Shown: positions 17,461 through 26,580, counted from the first letter of the stretch. The stretch: 64,000 nucleotides of DNA from Bacteroidota bacterium (GCA_021825585.1 JAKAGT010000001.1:248001-312000); one strand, 5' to 3'. The notes: a model not told the origin generated them from the letters alone. Numbers and translations: made by a program.

Positions 17461-18857
17461 TAACGAACGCCTCCCGTCCGAAGTTCGCTTTGGAGTGCGG
17501 CTACTATTTCTTCCATCTTCATGCCGCGGGACCCTTTGACGAGCACGACATCTCCCGCGCTGATCGTTCCCGCAAGTCGTCCGGAAAGCTTCTTCTTCGA
17601 GTCGAACGACTCGGTCTTCAGCCGATCTCCGGCAGCCGCAGCTATATCACGCGCCATCTTACCGTAAGTGAAAAGAAAATCTATTCCTTCCTTCGCCGCC
17701 TGTTTCCCGACTCTCCGATGCTCCCGCCTCGAAGTGTCTCCCAACTCCAGCATATCAGCGAGAACGGCGATTCTCCTTCCGCTGGTCTTAACCATCGACA
17801 GCCATCTGAGAGCTTCAATTGCCGAATCGGGATTGGAGTTGTATGTGTCGTTTAGAATCGTCACTCCGCCGGCCTTTACAATCTGCATCCGCTTTTCATA
17901 TGACCTGTACGAGTCAAGAGCCCTCTTAATGCTCGCCCCGTCGACCCCGAAATGGAATCCGACCGCAGCGGCCGCCAGGGCGTTGATTGCGTTATGAACG
18001 CCTGGAACGTTCAGGTGTACAAGCTCGGTCCTGCCGCCGTAGTTCATCTCGAATAGGGCACAGCCCCTCCGGTCAAATCCGAAGAGACGAGCCTGCAGAT
18101 TCCGGCGTGCGCCGTTCAGGAAGCCGTAAGTAAACTTCAGCCTCGACTTTTTCGCGAGATGCGCCAAGTTCTTGTCGTCAAGGTTTGCAAACGCAAGCCC
18201 ACTCGTGCTCCGCAGGAACTCGAAGAGCCCGCCTTCTTCCTTCCTGACTCCGGTTATGCTCTTGAAGAATTCCAGGTGCTCGCTGCCGATATTTGTGATG
18301 AGACCCGCTGTCGGTTCGAGGATGGTGCAGAGTCTCTCGATCTCGCCAAAATGATTTGTGCCAATCTCCACGACCGCGATCTCGTGCGATTTCCTGAAAC
18401 CGAAAATTGTCTGCGGAACCCCGACCTGATTGTTGTGATTTCCCGGCGTTCTCGCGACCCTGAATCTTCTTCCGAGAACTCTGGCTATCATTTCCTTGGT
18501 CGTCGTCTTTCCGTTGGAGCCGCCGACGGCTATTACAGGCATATCGAACTTGCGCCTGTAAATCCTCGCCAGGTCGCCTAACGCGGTAGTCGTATCTTCC
18601 ACTGCAACAAGTGGGAGCTTGCCGGCGACCTGTTTGTTTTTCCGCAGCCACTTCCTGTCGACGACGGCGCACGTGGCCCCTTTTCTAACGACATCCGAAA
18701 CGAAATTATGTCCGTCGAATTTTTCCCCCCGCAACGCGAAGAAGACCTGTCCGGCCGAAACCATGCGCGAGTCTGTCGAGACAGATCTCGTTCCCCTGAA
18801 ATTCACATTCAGTACTTCTGCGTTCGGCAAGTCGCGTATGTCCTGCATTCCGATCAC
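17460..18857 (-). CDS. murF: UDP-MurNAc-tripeptide--D-alanyl-D-alanine ligase MurF
   Basis: Last cytoplasmic Mur ligase, adding D-Ala-D-Ala. 465 residues. Motifs: GTRSVSTDSRMV at the N-terminus, ATP loop VGGSNGKTTTKEMI, RTPGNHNNQVGVP, VEIGTNHFGEIERL, NIGSEHLEFF, and ILNDTYNSNPDSAIEAL with VLADMLELGD, all typical MurF. Translation is coupled to murE by a 4-base overlap. No ddl gene for its substrate lies in this window. Confidence 0.97.
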   Translation of the reverse strand: MIGMQDIRDLPNAEVLNVNFRGTRSVSTDSRMVSAGQVFFALRGEKFDGHNFVSDVVRKGATCAVVDRKWLRKNKQVAGKLPLVAVEDTTTALGDLARIYRRKFDMPVIAVGGSNGKTTTKEMIARVLGRRFRVARTPGNHNNQVGVPQTIFGFRKSHEIAVVEIGTNHFGEIERLCTILEPTAGLITNIGSEHLEFFKSITGVRKEEGGLFEFLRSTSGLAFANLDDKNLAHLAKKSRLKFTYGFLNGARRNLQARLFGFDRRGCALFEMNYGGRTELVHLNVPGVHNAINALAAAAVGFHFGVDGASIKRALDSYRSYEKRMQIVKAGGVTILNDTYNSNPDSAIEALRWLSMVKTSGRRIAVLADMLELGDTSRREHRRVGKQAAKEGIDFLFTYGKMARDIAAAAGDRLKTESFDSKKKLSGRLAGTISAGDVVLVKGSRGMKMEEIVAALQSELRTGGVR

Positions 18858-20347
18858 TTTCTCAGCCCCAGCGCCTTTTCTACTTCTTCCCTGTCGTCAA
18901 AATGATGCCTGACTCCTTTTATTTCCTGGTACTGTTCGTGTCCCTTTCCCGCCACGACGACGATGTCGTTCTCGCGGGCAAGTTTCAGACTCTCACGAAT
19001 CGCCTCGCCCCTGTCCACAATACGCCTGACCTTGTTGTCCTTTTGCGACATACCGGCAAGTATCTCGTCGACGATCGCACCCGGCTCTTCATCCCGCGGA
19101 TTGTCCGAGGTCACGATGATGAGGTCGCTTAAATCCTCCGCGATCTTTCCCATCTTCGGCCGTTTTCCGCGGTCCCGGTTTCCGCCACACCCGAAGACGG
19201 TTACGAGCCTCCCGTTCTTTCCGGTTTCCTTGAGGATTTCCTTCGCTGCCTGCAGCGTTTTCTGGAGCGAATCCGGGCTGTGTGCATAATCCACTACTAC
19301 CAGGAAGCCTTTTCCCGAATCGACGCGCTCGAACCTTCCTTTCACCATCTCGACGGAGCCGAGAGCGTCGGCAGCTTCTCCGGTGTCATATCCCATCACC
19401 ACGGCGGCTGCGAAGGAAGCCGCAAGATTGTATGCGTTGAATTTCCCCACCAGCCTGGAGTTTATGGAGAATTCTTTTCCCTGATAGCTAATTACGACCG
19501 AGGTCCCTCCATCACCGAAGCTCGATTTCACGATGCAGAAGTCGGCGCTTTTGTCGAAGCCGTAGAAGACCTTCCGGGCAACCGTGTCCGCTACGATCCT
19601 GCGGCCGTACTCGTCGTCTGAATTAGACACCGCAAAGGCACTGGACGGAAGCTCGTCGAAAAGTGTCTTCTTTGCCCTGAAGTACTCTTCCATCGTCTTG
19701 TGGAAATCCAGGTGGTCCTGAGTGAGATTTGTGAAGACCGCGACCCTGAACGGGACGCCGTATACCCTGTTCATGACGAGGGAATGAGAAGAAACCTCCA
19801 TCACTGCACAGGTTGCCTTTCGCTCGAGCGCCGTCGCCATCATATGGTTCAGATCGAGCGACTCGGGAGTAGTGTGCGTTGCCTCTTCGAACGGCTGATC
19901 GTCCAGAAGGTAATTGATGGTGCCGATGAGGAGCACTTTCTCACCGGCCGACTTCATTACCGACTTGACAAGATAAGTGCAGGTCGTCTTTCCATTAGTT
20001 CCTGTAATTCCTACGATCTTGAGGCAATCAGCCGGATGGTTGAATAGGTTTGCGGAAAGAAGCGCCAGAGCGCGGCGCGTATTGGGAACAACTAGTTTGG
20101 TGGTGTGGTGAGAGAGGAAGTAGTCGTCGTTGACGATACCGTTGTCCTCGACCGCGACCGCGCTCGCGCCGCTACCTATTGCATCCACTATGAAACGGTG
20201 CCCGTCGAATTGAGTGCCCCTCAACGCGACGAACAGCGAACCCCGAGTGACTTTCCGGGAGTCATACTGAATGTCGGCGATATCCGTCTCCGCCTCGCCG
20301 ACTAATTCAGTCACGGAAATATTCCTGATCAGTTCGCTGAGCTTCAT
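18854..20347 (-). CDS. murE: UDP-MurNAc-L-Ala-D-Glu--2,6-diaminopimelate ligase MurE
   Basis: 497 residues. N-terminal domain with DIQYDSRKV and FVALRGTQFDGH, ATP loop ITGTNGKTTCTYLV, the carbamylated-Lys region, FTNLTQDHLDFH, VVDYAHSPDSL, and TSDNPRDEEP about 90 residues from the end. The DNPR motif indicates meso-diaminopimelate as the third residue, so the organism has Gram-negative-type peptidoglycan. It overlaps ftsI and murF by 4 bases each. Confidence 0.98.
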   Translation of the reverse strand: MKLSELIRNISVTELVGEAETDIADIQYDSRKVTRGSLFVALRGTQFDGHRFIVDAIGSGASAVAVEDNGIVNDDYFLSHHTTKLVVPNTRRALALLSANLFNHPADCLKIVGITGTNGKTTCTYLVKSVMKSAGEKVLLIGTINYLLDDQPFEEATHTTPESLDLNHMMATALERKATCAVMEVSSHSLVMNRVYGVPFRVAVFTNLTQDHLDFHKTMEEYFRAKKTLFDELPSSAFAVSNSDDEYGRRIVADTVARKVFYGFDKSADFCIVKSSFGDGGTSVVISYQGKEFSINSRLVGKFNAYNLAASFAAAVVMGYDTGEAADALGSVEMVKGRFERVDSGKGFLVVVDYAHSPDSLQKTLQAAKEILKETGKNGRLVTVFGCGGNRDRGKRPKMGKIAEDLSDLIIVTSDNPRDEEPGAIVDEILAGMSQKDNKVRRIVDRGEAIRESLKLARENDIVVVAGKGHEQYQEIKGVRHHFDDREEVEKALGLRK

Positions 20348-22572
20348 TTGAAGAGCCCTGAGATGGCAAATTGTTTATCTTCACAATTAATGGTTGCCGT
20401 AATTTTCCTGTCTATCAAAGTCCCGGGACCGGGAACCTGGCCCACAATCTTCCCGCTGCCTACGACGTGGAACGGGATGCCCGCGGAAAGGAAGAACGTC
20501 GCGGCCTTCCTGACGTTCGCACCGATGAAATTCGGCATCCTGGAGATTTTTTTTGCATCTGTAAGCCCGAGAAGGACCGTCGTGCCCTTCTGTACCATCG
20601 TACCCGCTGACGGTTTTTCCGCCTGTACTATATACCGGTCGTCGCCGGCCGCGGAAACCGTCAGGTCGGTTCCCTTCAGTATGGCGATCGCGGAACGGCG
20701 GTCGAGGTAGGTCACATCCGGAACCCTGACCATATCGGACGGATCCAAAATTTTGTCGGGCCTTCGTTCCCCTTCAACGTTCTGCCCCGCAGGTGATGAA
20801 GGACTTGCGCCGCCGCTTGTCTGGTAAGCGAGCCTCTCATCCGCATTCGATATATTCACGCCCCTGCGCTGCATGATGCCGTAAATCCGGCTCGCGATCC
20901 TCTTGAAGATCGGTGCGGACACGATCCCTCCCGTGTAACCGTTCATCGGGGAGTCGACCATGATGTAACCGACAATCACCGGGTTAGGCACCGGGAAGTA
21001 ACCGACGAAGGAAGCGTGATAATACTCCTTCGAGTATTTGCCGTCTACCAGGAGCTGTGCGGTGCCGGTCTTCCCGGCGATAAGCATGTCTTGCACCCGC
21101 GCTTCCCGTCCGGTTCCGTGCTCCACCACGTCTACGAACATCCCGTTCAGCGTCTGATCGACGGCCGGAGTCACGACCCGCCTTATTTCCATCGGCTTAT
21201 TCTGAAAAATCACCTTGCCGTTCGCGTCGGTGATCTTATCCACTATGTAAGGCTTCATTAGGATGCCGCCGTTCGCGACGGCCGCGTATGCCTGCGCCAT
21301 CTGAAGCGTCGTCACCATCACTCCGTAACCGAACGACATAAACGGCAGGGCAACTTTCGACCATTCGTAAGGTTTCGGCAGTTCACCCGGGACTTCTCCG
21401 GGGAGCATGATACCCGTGGGGGCACCGAACCCGAAGTCCCTCGCATATCTGTAAAACTTGTCGGCCCCGATTTTCCTTCCGATCTTCGAGAAGGCCACGT
21501 TGCTCGACAACTCGAGTGCCCGCCTGAATGAAATCCAGCCCGACGGCTCGAAATCCCGGATTACCGTGCCGTAGTACGTATAACTTCCGTTATCGGCAAA
21601 GATCATGTCGTTCGGGCTTTCGATTCCCTCTTCGAGCGCCGCCGACGCGGTAACGACCTTGAAAGTCGAACCCGGCTCGTAAACGTCCGTTATCGCCCTG
21701 TTGCGCGAATCGTTGTACGGGAGCTTGTCGTAGTTCGACGGGTCGAAGGGCGGGTAGTTTGCCATCGCAAGGATTTCACCCGTGTAGGGATTCATGAATA
21801 CCGCCGTAGCAGATGCGGCCTTCGCCTTCTCTACCCCCGCTGCCAGCTCCTGCTCTACGATCTGCTGAATATTCATGTCGATCGTCAGCTGTACGTTGCA
21901 TCCGGGTATCGGATTTACTTTGGGATAGTCTACCGACGGGGTCTTCCGTCCGATGCCGTCGACCTGCATGATTTCGTAGCCGTTCTTGCCGGCTAGAAGA
22001 GGATCAAACTCCAGCTCCACCCCGCTGGCACCTTTTCCGTCGACGTTCGTGAACCCCAGTACCTGGCCGGCGGCGGACCCGTAGGGATACAGTCTCTGCT
22101 GGTCCTGGAGGCGAATGAGGCCGTAAATATTGAAATCCTGAAGCGCCGAGGCCTGGTCCGGGGTAATGTCCCTGGCAAGCCACACGAACTTCGAGTCGGT
22201 CCTCAGCTTGTCCATGAAGAATGAGACCGGCATTCCGAAAACGGCGCCAAACTTGTTCGCAATTCTGGCCTTCTCCTGGGAGTGAAGGAGTTCGGGATCG
22301 GCTGCGTATGAGTAGCCGTAAGTATTCGAGACTATGAGGTTGCCGTTCCTGTCATATATAAAACCCCTGTCCGCACGGAGGGTGACCCTGCTTTCGTACT
22401 GATCCTTGGCAACCCGGTGGTAGTATGCACCTTTCACGACCTGAATGAAAGCAAGCTTCACGACGACGGCGACGAACATCAGTGAAAACACCACGCGCAG
22501 GAAATTTATCCTGCCCTGGTAGCTTACACGCCTGCGTGTACCCGTCGAATTACTTCGTGCTGTCCCTTGCAT
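20344..22572 (-). CDS. ftsI: FtsI-type class B penicillin-binding protein with two PASTA domains
   Basis: Septal transpeptidase of 742 residues. Cytoplasmic N-terminus, one membrane helix (about 24-46, FLRVVFSLMFVAVVVKLAFIQ), the class B dimerisation domain starting at RADRGFIYDRNG, then the transpeptidase domain with S302-TFK, SSN at 356-358 and KTG at 501-503. The C-terminal 125 residues contain two PASTA repeats (PDVTYLDRRSAIAIL and PNFIGANVRKAATFF regions), as in SpoVD-type PBPs and many FCB-group FtsI proteins. It works with FtsW and FtsL. Its start overlaps the end of the ftsL gene by 23 bases. Confidence 0.96.
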   Translation of the reverse strand: MQGTARSNSTGTRRRVSYQGRINFLRVVFSLMFVAVVVKLAFIQVVKGAYYHRVAKDQYESRVTLRADRGFIYDRNGNLIVSNTYGYSYAADPELLHSQEKARIANKFGAVFGMPVSFFMDKLRTDSKFVWLARDITPDQASALQDFNIYGLIRLQDQQRLYPYGSAAGQVLGFTNVDGKGASGVELEFDPLLAGKNGYEIMQVDGIGRKTPSVDYPKVNPIPGCNVQLTIDMNIQQIVEQELAAGVEKAKAASATAVFMNPYTGEILAMANYPPFDPSNYDKLPYNDSRNRAITDVYEPGSTFKVVTASAALEEGIESPNDMIFADNGSYTYYGTVIRDFEPSGWISFRRALELSSNVAFSKIGRKIGADKFYRYARDFGFGAPTGIMLPGEVPGELPKPYEWSKVALPFMSFGYGVMVTTLQMAQAYAAVANGGILMKPYIVDKITDANGKVIFQNKPMEIRRVVTPAVDQTLNGMFVDVVEHGTGREARVQDMLIAGKTGTAQLLVDGKYSKEYYHASFVGYFPVPNPVIVGYIMVDSPMNGYTGGIVSAPIFKRIASRIYGIMQRRGVNISNADERLAYQTSGGASPSSPAGQNVEGERRPDKILDPSDMVRVPDVTYLDRRSAIAILKGTDLTVSAAGDDRYIVQAEKPSAGTMVQKGTTVLLGLTDAKKISRMPNFIGANVRKAATFFLSAGIPFHVVGSGKIVGQVPGPGTLIDRKITATINCEDKQFAISGLFK

Positions 22573-22954
22573 CTTCCTTTTCAGCCTGCTCCAGCTTGCT
22601 CTTGTCGACCTGAATCTGTTCCAGCGCCTGTGAACTGTATACGAACCCCAGTCTCTCCGAGGCTATCCGCGTGATCCTCTCTGCACTGGAGAGCCTGGTT
22701 AACTCGGCCTGGAGGGAGTCGTTTTCAATTTTCAAATCACTGTACGTCGAGTCGAGAGAACTTATCTCCGACACAAACCTGTCCACTGTGACGCTGTCAT
22801 TCACAATCAGTAAAAGCACTCCCACGATCCCGGCCAATATCATGATGAAATTGGAAACTCTGGGAACCGACGATTTCTTCCGGCGTTTTTGTTCGCCCTC
22901 CTCCTGCTTTTCGGGTTCCGGAATTGGTTGGTGCCTGTCCAGATCTTTACTCAT
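22550..22954 (-). CDS. ftsL: FtsL-like septum protein
   Basis: 134 residues. Charged, Lys- and Glu-rich cytoplasmic N-terminus, a single membrane helix (about 36-52, FIMILAGIVGVLLLIV), then a leucine-spaced coiled coil (LDSTYSDLKIENDSLQAEL region) and the end motif RIASERLGFVYSS, typical of FtsL/DivIC. The start at 22954 overlaps the rsmH stop by 4 bases (ATGA); the frame is open further upstream inside rsmH but has no reason to be used. Position between rsmH and ftsI is the standard ftsL place. The protein is poorly conserved as a family, so the call rests on topology, motif and position. Confidence 0.88.
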   Translation of the reverse strand: MSKDLDRHQPIPEPEKQEEGEQKRRKKSSVPRVSNFIMILAGIVGVLLLIVNDSVTVDRFVSEISSLDSTYSDLKIENDSLQAELTRLSSAERITRIASERLGFVYSSQALEQIQVDKSKLEQAEKEDARDSTK

Positions 22955-23868
22955 ACGATCTTCTCTGCAACCCTCAGCTTGGCGCTCCGCGCCCGACTGT
23001 TGAGCCGGGTCTCGTCCTGCCCCGGCACTATCGGCTTGCGAGTTACCTGCTTGAGCCTGGCGATCTTCCCGCAGGTACAGATTATCGTCCTCGGTGGACA
23101 AACGCACGTGGCGGCTTCGTACCTGAACTTTTCCTTCACGATTCTGTCTTCGAGAGAATGGTAGGATATAACCGCCACCCTTCCGCCACGTCCGGTCGAA
23201 TCAATTGCCGCATCGAGACCGGCACTCAGCGCGTCAAGTTCCTTGTTCACTTCGATACGAAGGGCCTGAAAAATCCTTGACAGGACTTTGGGGGAATTCC
23301 CGCAAACCGTTCCGATGACCTCGCCGAGCTGCAGGGTCGTCGTTATCCGTCCGCGATCCCTTTCCCTGACAATCGCCCTCGCCAAGGCGCGCGACCTCGA
23401 CTCCTCGCCGTATTTCCAGAAGACATCCGCAAGTTGATCTGCTTTATATGAGTTGACAACTTCATATGCCGACATTTCGAGGCGCTTGTCCAGCCTCATA
23501 TCCAGTTTCTCGTCGCGCCTGTAACTGAACCCCTCTTCGTGGTCGATCTGGAAAGATGAAACGCCGAGATCAAAAAGGACTCCGCTGACGGGGCCCGTTT
23601 TCATTCCGGCCAAAGATTCGGAGATTTCCGAGAAATTTCTGTTCTGGAACGAGAAGCGTTTGTCTGAAACGGAGAGATCTTCGGCAATCCCCCGGGAATT
23701 CTCGTCGACATCAAACCCTATTGCGCGCCCATCCCGGCCGAGCCTCGAAAGGAGCTCCCTGGTGTGCCCGCCTCCTCCGAAAGTTGCATCTACATAGGTT
23801 CCGTTTACATCGGTAACCAAGAAATCAATGCTCTCCTTCAATAGAACAGGTTCGTGGTAAACAGCCAT
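22951..23868 (-). CDS. rsmH: 16S rRNA (cytosine-1402-N4)-methyltransferase RsmH
   Basis: 305 residues. SAM-dependent methyltransferase acting on C1402 of 16S rRNA. Motifs: YHEPVLLKESIDFL at the N-terminus, VDATFGGGGHTRELL (SAM binding), IGFDVDENS, GVLFDLGVSSFQID, then ALRIEVNKELDAL and VISYHSLEDRIVKEKF. The usual second gene of dcw clusters; it overlaps mraZ by one base. Confidence 0.97.
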   Translation of the reverse strand: MAVYHEPVLLKESIDFLVTDVNGTYVDATFGGGGHTRELLSRLGRDGRAIGFDVDENSRGIAEDLSVSDKRFSFQNRNFSEISESLAGMKTGPVSGVLFDLGVSSFQIDHEEGFSYRRDEKLDMRLDKRLEMSAYEVVNSYKADQLADVFWKYGEESRSRALARAIVRERDRGRITTTLQLGEVIGTVCGNSPKVLSRIFQALRIEVNKELDALSAGLDAAIDSTGRGGRVAVISYHSLEDRIVKEKFRYEAATCVCPPRTIICTCGKIARLKQVTRKPIVPGQDETRLNSRARSAKLRVAEKIV

Positions 23869-24326
23869 TATTTAATGACATTCATTGCCATAATTTGTTC
23901 TACAACGCTAGCATAGCTTTCAGGCTGGGAATTCAGATATTCGTTGAAGGTCTTCGGGTCCCAAATTTCGATTCTTTCGAGTGCACCGATTATAACGACC
24001 TCTTTTCCGATTTCCGCAAATTCAAGCAGATTTTTGGGTATTGTAACACGGGATTGTGAGTCCAGAGGAAATTCTTCGGAAGCCCACATAAGGAGGGTTC
24101 TGATGAAGTATCTATGCTTCTCCAGAAACTGGTTGAGGGAGCGGAGCTTTTCTTCAAGCCGCCGCCATTCATCGAGGGGGTAAACGTAGAGACACTTCTC
24201 GACTCCGCGCGTTACAACGAACGTTTCATTCGCTTCAGCAGAGAGGCTCTTGCGCAATTTCGCGGGAATGCTGAGCCTTCCCTTGGAGTCTAAGACGTAT
24301 TCGTACCGTCCTTTAAATGAAGACAT
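23868..24326 (-). CDS. mraZ: transcriptional regulator MraZ
   Basis: 152 residues with two AbrB-like SpoVT repeats: first YEYVLDSKGRLSIPAKLR, second FPLDSQSRVTIPKNLL. MraZ forms a ring-shaped oligomer, binds TGGGN direct repeats in its own promoter and represses the dcw operon. First gene of the cluster here; two TGGGG repeats spaced 10 bases apart lie 54-68 bases upstream, so autoregulation is likely. GAGGAAG precedes the ATG closely. Confidence 0.97.
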   Translation of the reverse strand: MSSFKGRYEYVLDSKGRLSIPAKLRKSLSAEANETFVVTRGVEKCLYVYPLDEWRRLEEKLRSLNQFLEKHRYFIRTLLMWASEEFPLDSQSRVTIPKNLLEFAEIGKEVVIIGALERIEIWDPKTFNEYLNSQPESYASVVEQIMAMNVIK

Positions 24327-24379
24327 CTTCCTCTAAACTTCCACATTTTTTAGTAAACACCGGGAAAAGCTGGAAAGCT

Positions 24380-24394
24380 CCCCACTTTTCCCCA
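24380..24394 (-). promoter_or_regulatory. MraZ boxes (TGGGG direct repeats)
   Basis: On the minus strand TGGGG (24394-24390), spacer AAAAG, TGGGG (24384-24380): TGGGN units with a 5-base spacer, the known MraZ operator pattern. A third TGGGGAAAAA occurs at 24457-24453 and a TGGGC at 24424-24420. The pair lies just downstream of the predicted start of transcription, a repression position. Confidence 0.7.
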
Positions 24395-24404
24395 CCACGT
24401 TGGA

Positions 24405-24432
24405 AATTTAACCAACGGCGCCCAAAAGTCAA
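24405..24432 (-). promoter_or_regulatory. predicted dcw (mraZ) promoter
   Basis: Minus strand -35 TTGACT (24432-24427) and -10 TAAATT (24410-24405) with a 16-base spacer, about 80 bases before mraZ and immediately upstream of the MraZ boxes. Confidence 0.55.
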
Positions 24433-24561
24433 GCATTAATTTTTACCTTTTTCCCCACCGACGAAATACCGCAAAATCAGTGAAATTTGAGGCTACTTCC
24501 AACATCTGCTGCCGTTATAATCTTTTTGCTAAACAGAGTCGAGAAAAATGCCCCAGACATC

Positions 24562-24590
24562 TTGACCGCTAAACTTGTGTTGCGTAATTT
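24562..24590 (+). promoter_or_regulatory. predicted promoter of the lexA-like gene
   Basis: -35 TTGACC (24562-24567), exact 17-base spacer, -10 TAATTT (24585-24590). Transcription would begin at about 24597, practically at the ATG (24599); no Shine-Dalgarno sequence is present, so the mRNA is probably leaderless. Confidence 0.6.
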
Positions 24591-24598
24591 ACTGCGCG

Positions 24599-25225
24599 AT
24601 GGCTAGAGGTCTTACAAAACGGCAAGGCGAGGCGCTTGAATTCATCAGACGCTTCATGAAGGATCACTCCAAGCCGCCGACCTTCCGTGAACTCGGGGAA
24701 CAGATGGGAATCAAATCGACCCGCGCCGTCAGCGATCTCCTCAAGGCCCTGGAAAAGAAAGGCTACATCGAGCGGGAGGCCGGCCGATCCCGCGGCATCA
24801 ACCTCCCCAAAGCCGAACTCACCAATCCCGACATTCCTCCCTCTATCAGGACGATTCCCGTCGTCTCCAGGATCGAATCGCGCGAGATAATATTCTCAAA
24901 CATAATCGACGTACTTCACTTCGACGCGAAACTCCTCCCTGAAGGAGAGCTCTTTGCCGTCAGAGTCTCGGACGACGCGATGAATTATATGGGATTGTTC
25001 AAGGGTGATTACGTAGTGTGCAGAAGGGTCCTCGAACCGGAACAGAATTCACTCGTGCTCGGAAGCGCGGCCGGTATACTGATTGTCAGGCTGTATGAAT
25101 TAGTAAACGGCAAGATTCAGTTGAAACCTTCCAATAAATCCTACCAGGTCCTGAGCTTCGCCTCCGACGACAGGCAATTCTTCGTAGCAGGCGAAGTTGT
25201 ACTTACATTCCGGAAGACAAGATAG
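24599..25225 (+). CDS. LexA-like repressor lacking all self-cleavage residues
   Basis: 208 residues aligning with LexA over the full length: winged-helix N-terminus (LTKRQGEALEFI, PPTFRELGEQMGIKS, ALEKKGYIEREAGRSRGI) and a peptidase S24-type C-domain. The three hallmarks of autocleavage are gone. The scissile Ala-Gly (VAAGE in E. coli) is S94-R95 (RIESRE); the nucleophile Ser is A127 (RVSDDAM, normally RVxGxSM); the general-base Lys is V163 (ILIVRL, normally VTVKRL). So RecA-stimulated self-cleavage should be impossible. Cyanobacterial LexA proteins with similar losses are known to regulate non-SOS genes. It is divergent from mraZ and could control the dcw cluster (inference). ATG chosen at the start of the conserved domain; upstream in-frame codons lie across the promoter. 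Confidence 0.88.
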   Translation: MARGLTKRQGEALEFIRRFMKDHSKPPTFRELGEQMGIKSTRAVSDLLKALEKKGYIEREAGRSRGINLPKAELTNPDIPPSIRTIPVVSRIESREIIFSNIIDVLHFDAKLLPEGELFAVRVSDDAMNYMGLFKGDYVVCRRVLEPEQNSLVLGSAAGILIVRLYELVNGKIQLKPSNKSYQVLSFASDDRQFFVAGEVVLTFRKTR

Positions 25226-25313
25226 CAGCACCCGTTTCGGGCGATTCTTCAAATTCAGGCAAGATCGGGAATACGGCGAGAGGAAGGAATTGCCGGTAGA
25301 AGAGAAGTGTTTT

Positions 25314-25607
25314 TCAAACGCTGGAAGTCAAGCGCATCTTTATAGCGTGATCGAGCTCCCCAAAACCGGATTTAGGCTGCAGCTTGTTCCAGTCAATTAT
25401 GACGGCAGGGTACTTTCTGATGCCGTACCGGAGTGAGAGCAGAAAACCCTCGATTGAAACCGCATCGACGATTTGAAAGGTGACCTTGCCGTTGTATCGC
25501 CTCACGGCATGAGAGACCCAGTCCGAAAGGGATTTGTAAGCCTCAATCGCATTGGGCGGCATCGGGTTTTGCAGGGCCTCTTTGCTGGATCTTCCGACCG
25601 TCGTCAT
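25314..25607 (-). CDS. small thioredoxin-fold-like protein, unassigned
   Basis: 97 residues. The second half (FQIVDAVSIEGFLLSLRYGIRKYPAVIID, continuing into a helix DHAIKMRL) has the look of the beta-alpha-Pro-beta core of thioredoxin-like proteins, with a YP in the cis-Pro position. No CxxC motif is present: the first part of a thioredoxin fold is missing or very different. An in-frame stop lies 9 codons upstream of the ATG, so it is not simply mis-started. It may be a truncated remnant or a redox-inactive small protein. It is isolated between convergent and divergent genes. Confidence 0.45.
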   Translation of the reverse strand: MTTVGRSSKEALQNPMPPNAIEAYKSLSDWVSHAVRRYNGKVTFQIVDAVSIEGFLLSLRYGIRKYPAVIIDWNKLQPKSGFGELDHAIKMRLTSSV

Positions 25608-25888
25608 ACCGGCACCGTGCCACGCAACTTTCGATTAAACCCCTAAACAAGTTCGGGGTGACAATGTAAATTGAAAATGAGTCGCTGCCCATCGTGCACC
25701 ACGCTTGACATGGAAACAATATTGTGTTTAATTACGCAATGAATTGGGAGGCACACGGTCCATACTTTTTCCGACGCGAGAATTGCCGTTCATATCCAGA
25801 TGTTCCCTACCCGACAAGTTTCTTATGCTCCAAGGGACAGATTGAATAATCAATAGCGTTTTGTCGAACTGATAACCTGGAGGTCGGC

Positions 25889-26560
25889 ATGCATTTGACT
25901 CCTGAACTAACAATCTTCATAGCGGCTGTGGTCCTGATACTCGGGTGGTTCGCAATCGGGACGCAGTGGAATATCCGGAAAGGGGATTCGGTGTTGAAAT
26001 GGCTTCAGGATGGACTTCCCGTCATCGGCGAGCGTACTACGATGCAGTGGCTGGGATCGTCGGTGCTCAAGCTCAATATCGAAAAGGCAAACGAGCCTTT
26101 CCGGAGCGCCGAGACGCTTATAGTCTTCGAACCGCGGGATGTCGTGCTCCTCTGGGGTTGGGCAAGAATGAGAGGCCGCCGCGACCTGTTCATCTTCCGC
26201 TCAGAGTTGAGATCTCAACCACAGTTCGAAATCGAAGCGCTTGAGCCGGGTGCGTGGTCTACCGATGGCATTGAAAAGAGCGTGAAAAAAAACCGCTGGC
26301 AGCACGTGGAGACTGCCGGAGGGCCAGCCCCAAACCATCTATCGATTTACTGTCCTGGTGGCGACAGCGTAACCTCCGCCGCCGATCTGGTCAACAGGGC
26401 GTCGAAAAAGGTGAAAAAAGTGGTCGGAATTTCTGTCCGGCGCGACAGGCAAACGTTCGAGCTGCAGTATCCGCTCTCCCGGGTAAACGCCCTCCCCGCA
26501 AAGGAGCTCTTTTCCGAGATTAAGCAATTGGCCGACCGCCTCGCAGGGACCTCCCGATAG
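25889..26560 (+). CDS. single-pass membrane protein of unknown function
   Basis: 223 residues. One N-terminal membrane helix (about residues 7-25, LTIFIAAVVLILGWFAIG), then a soluble, basic, beta-rich domain with several Trp residues (WLQDGLPVIGERTTMQWLGSS, RDVVLLWGWARMRGRRD). No family recognised. It resembles other membrane-anchored hypothetical proteins with an N-out or N-in helix followed by a compact cytoplasmic domain. RBS GGAGGTCGGC before the ATG is good. It is monocistronic, closed by the bidirectional terminator at 26581. Confidence 0.7.
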   Translation: MHLTPELTIFIAAVVLILGWFAIGTQWNIRKGDSVLKWLQDGLPVIGERTTMQWLGSSVLKLNIEKANEPFRSAETLIVFEPRDVVLLWGWARMRGRRDLFIFRSELRSQPQFEIEALEPGAWSTDGIEKSVKKNRWQHVETAGGPAPNHLSIYCPGGDSVTSAADLVNRASKKVKKVVGISVRRDRQTFELQYPLSRVNALPAKELFSEIKQLADRLAGTSR

Positions 26561-26580
26561 TTTTTATCCCGCGCCCAAGA

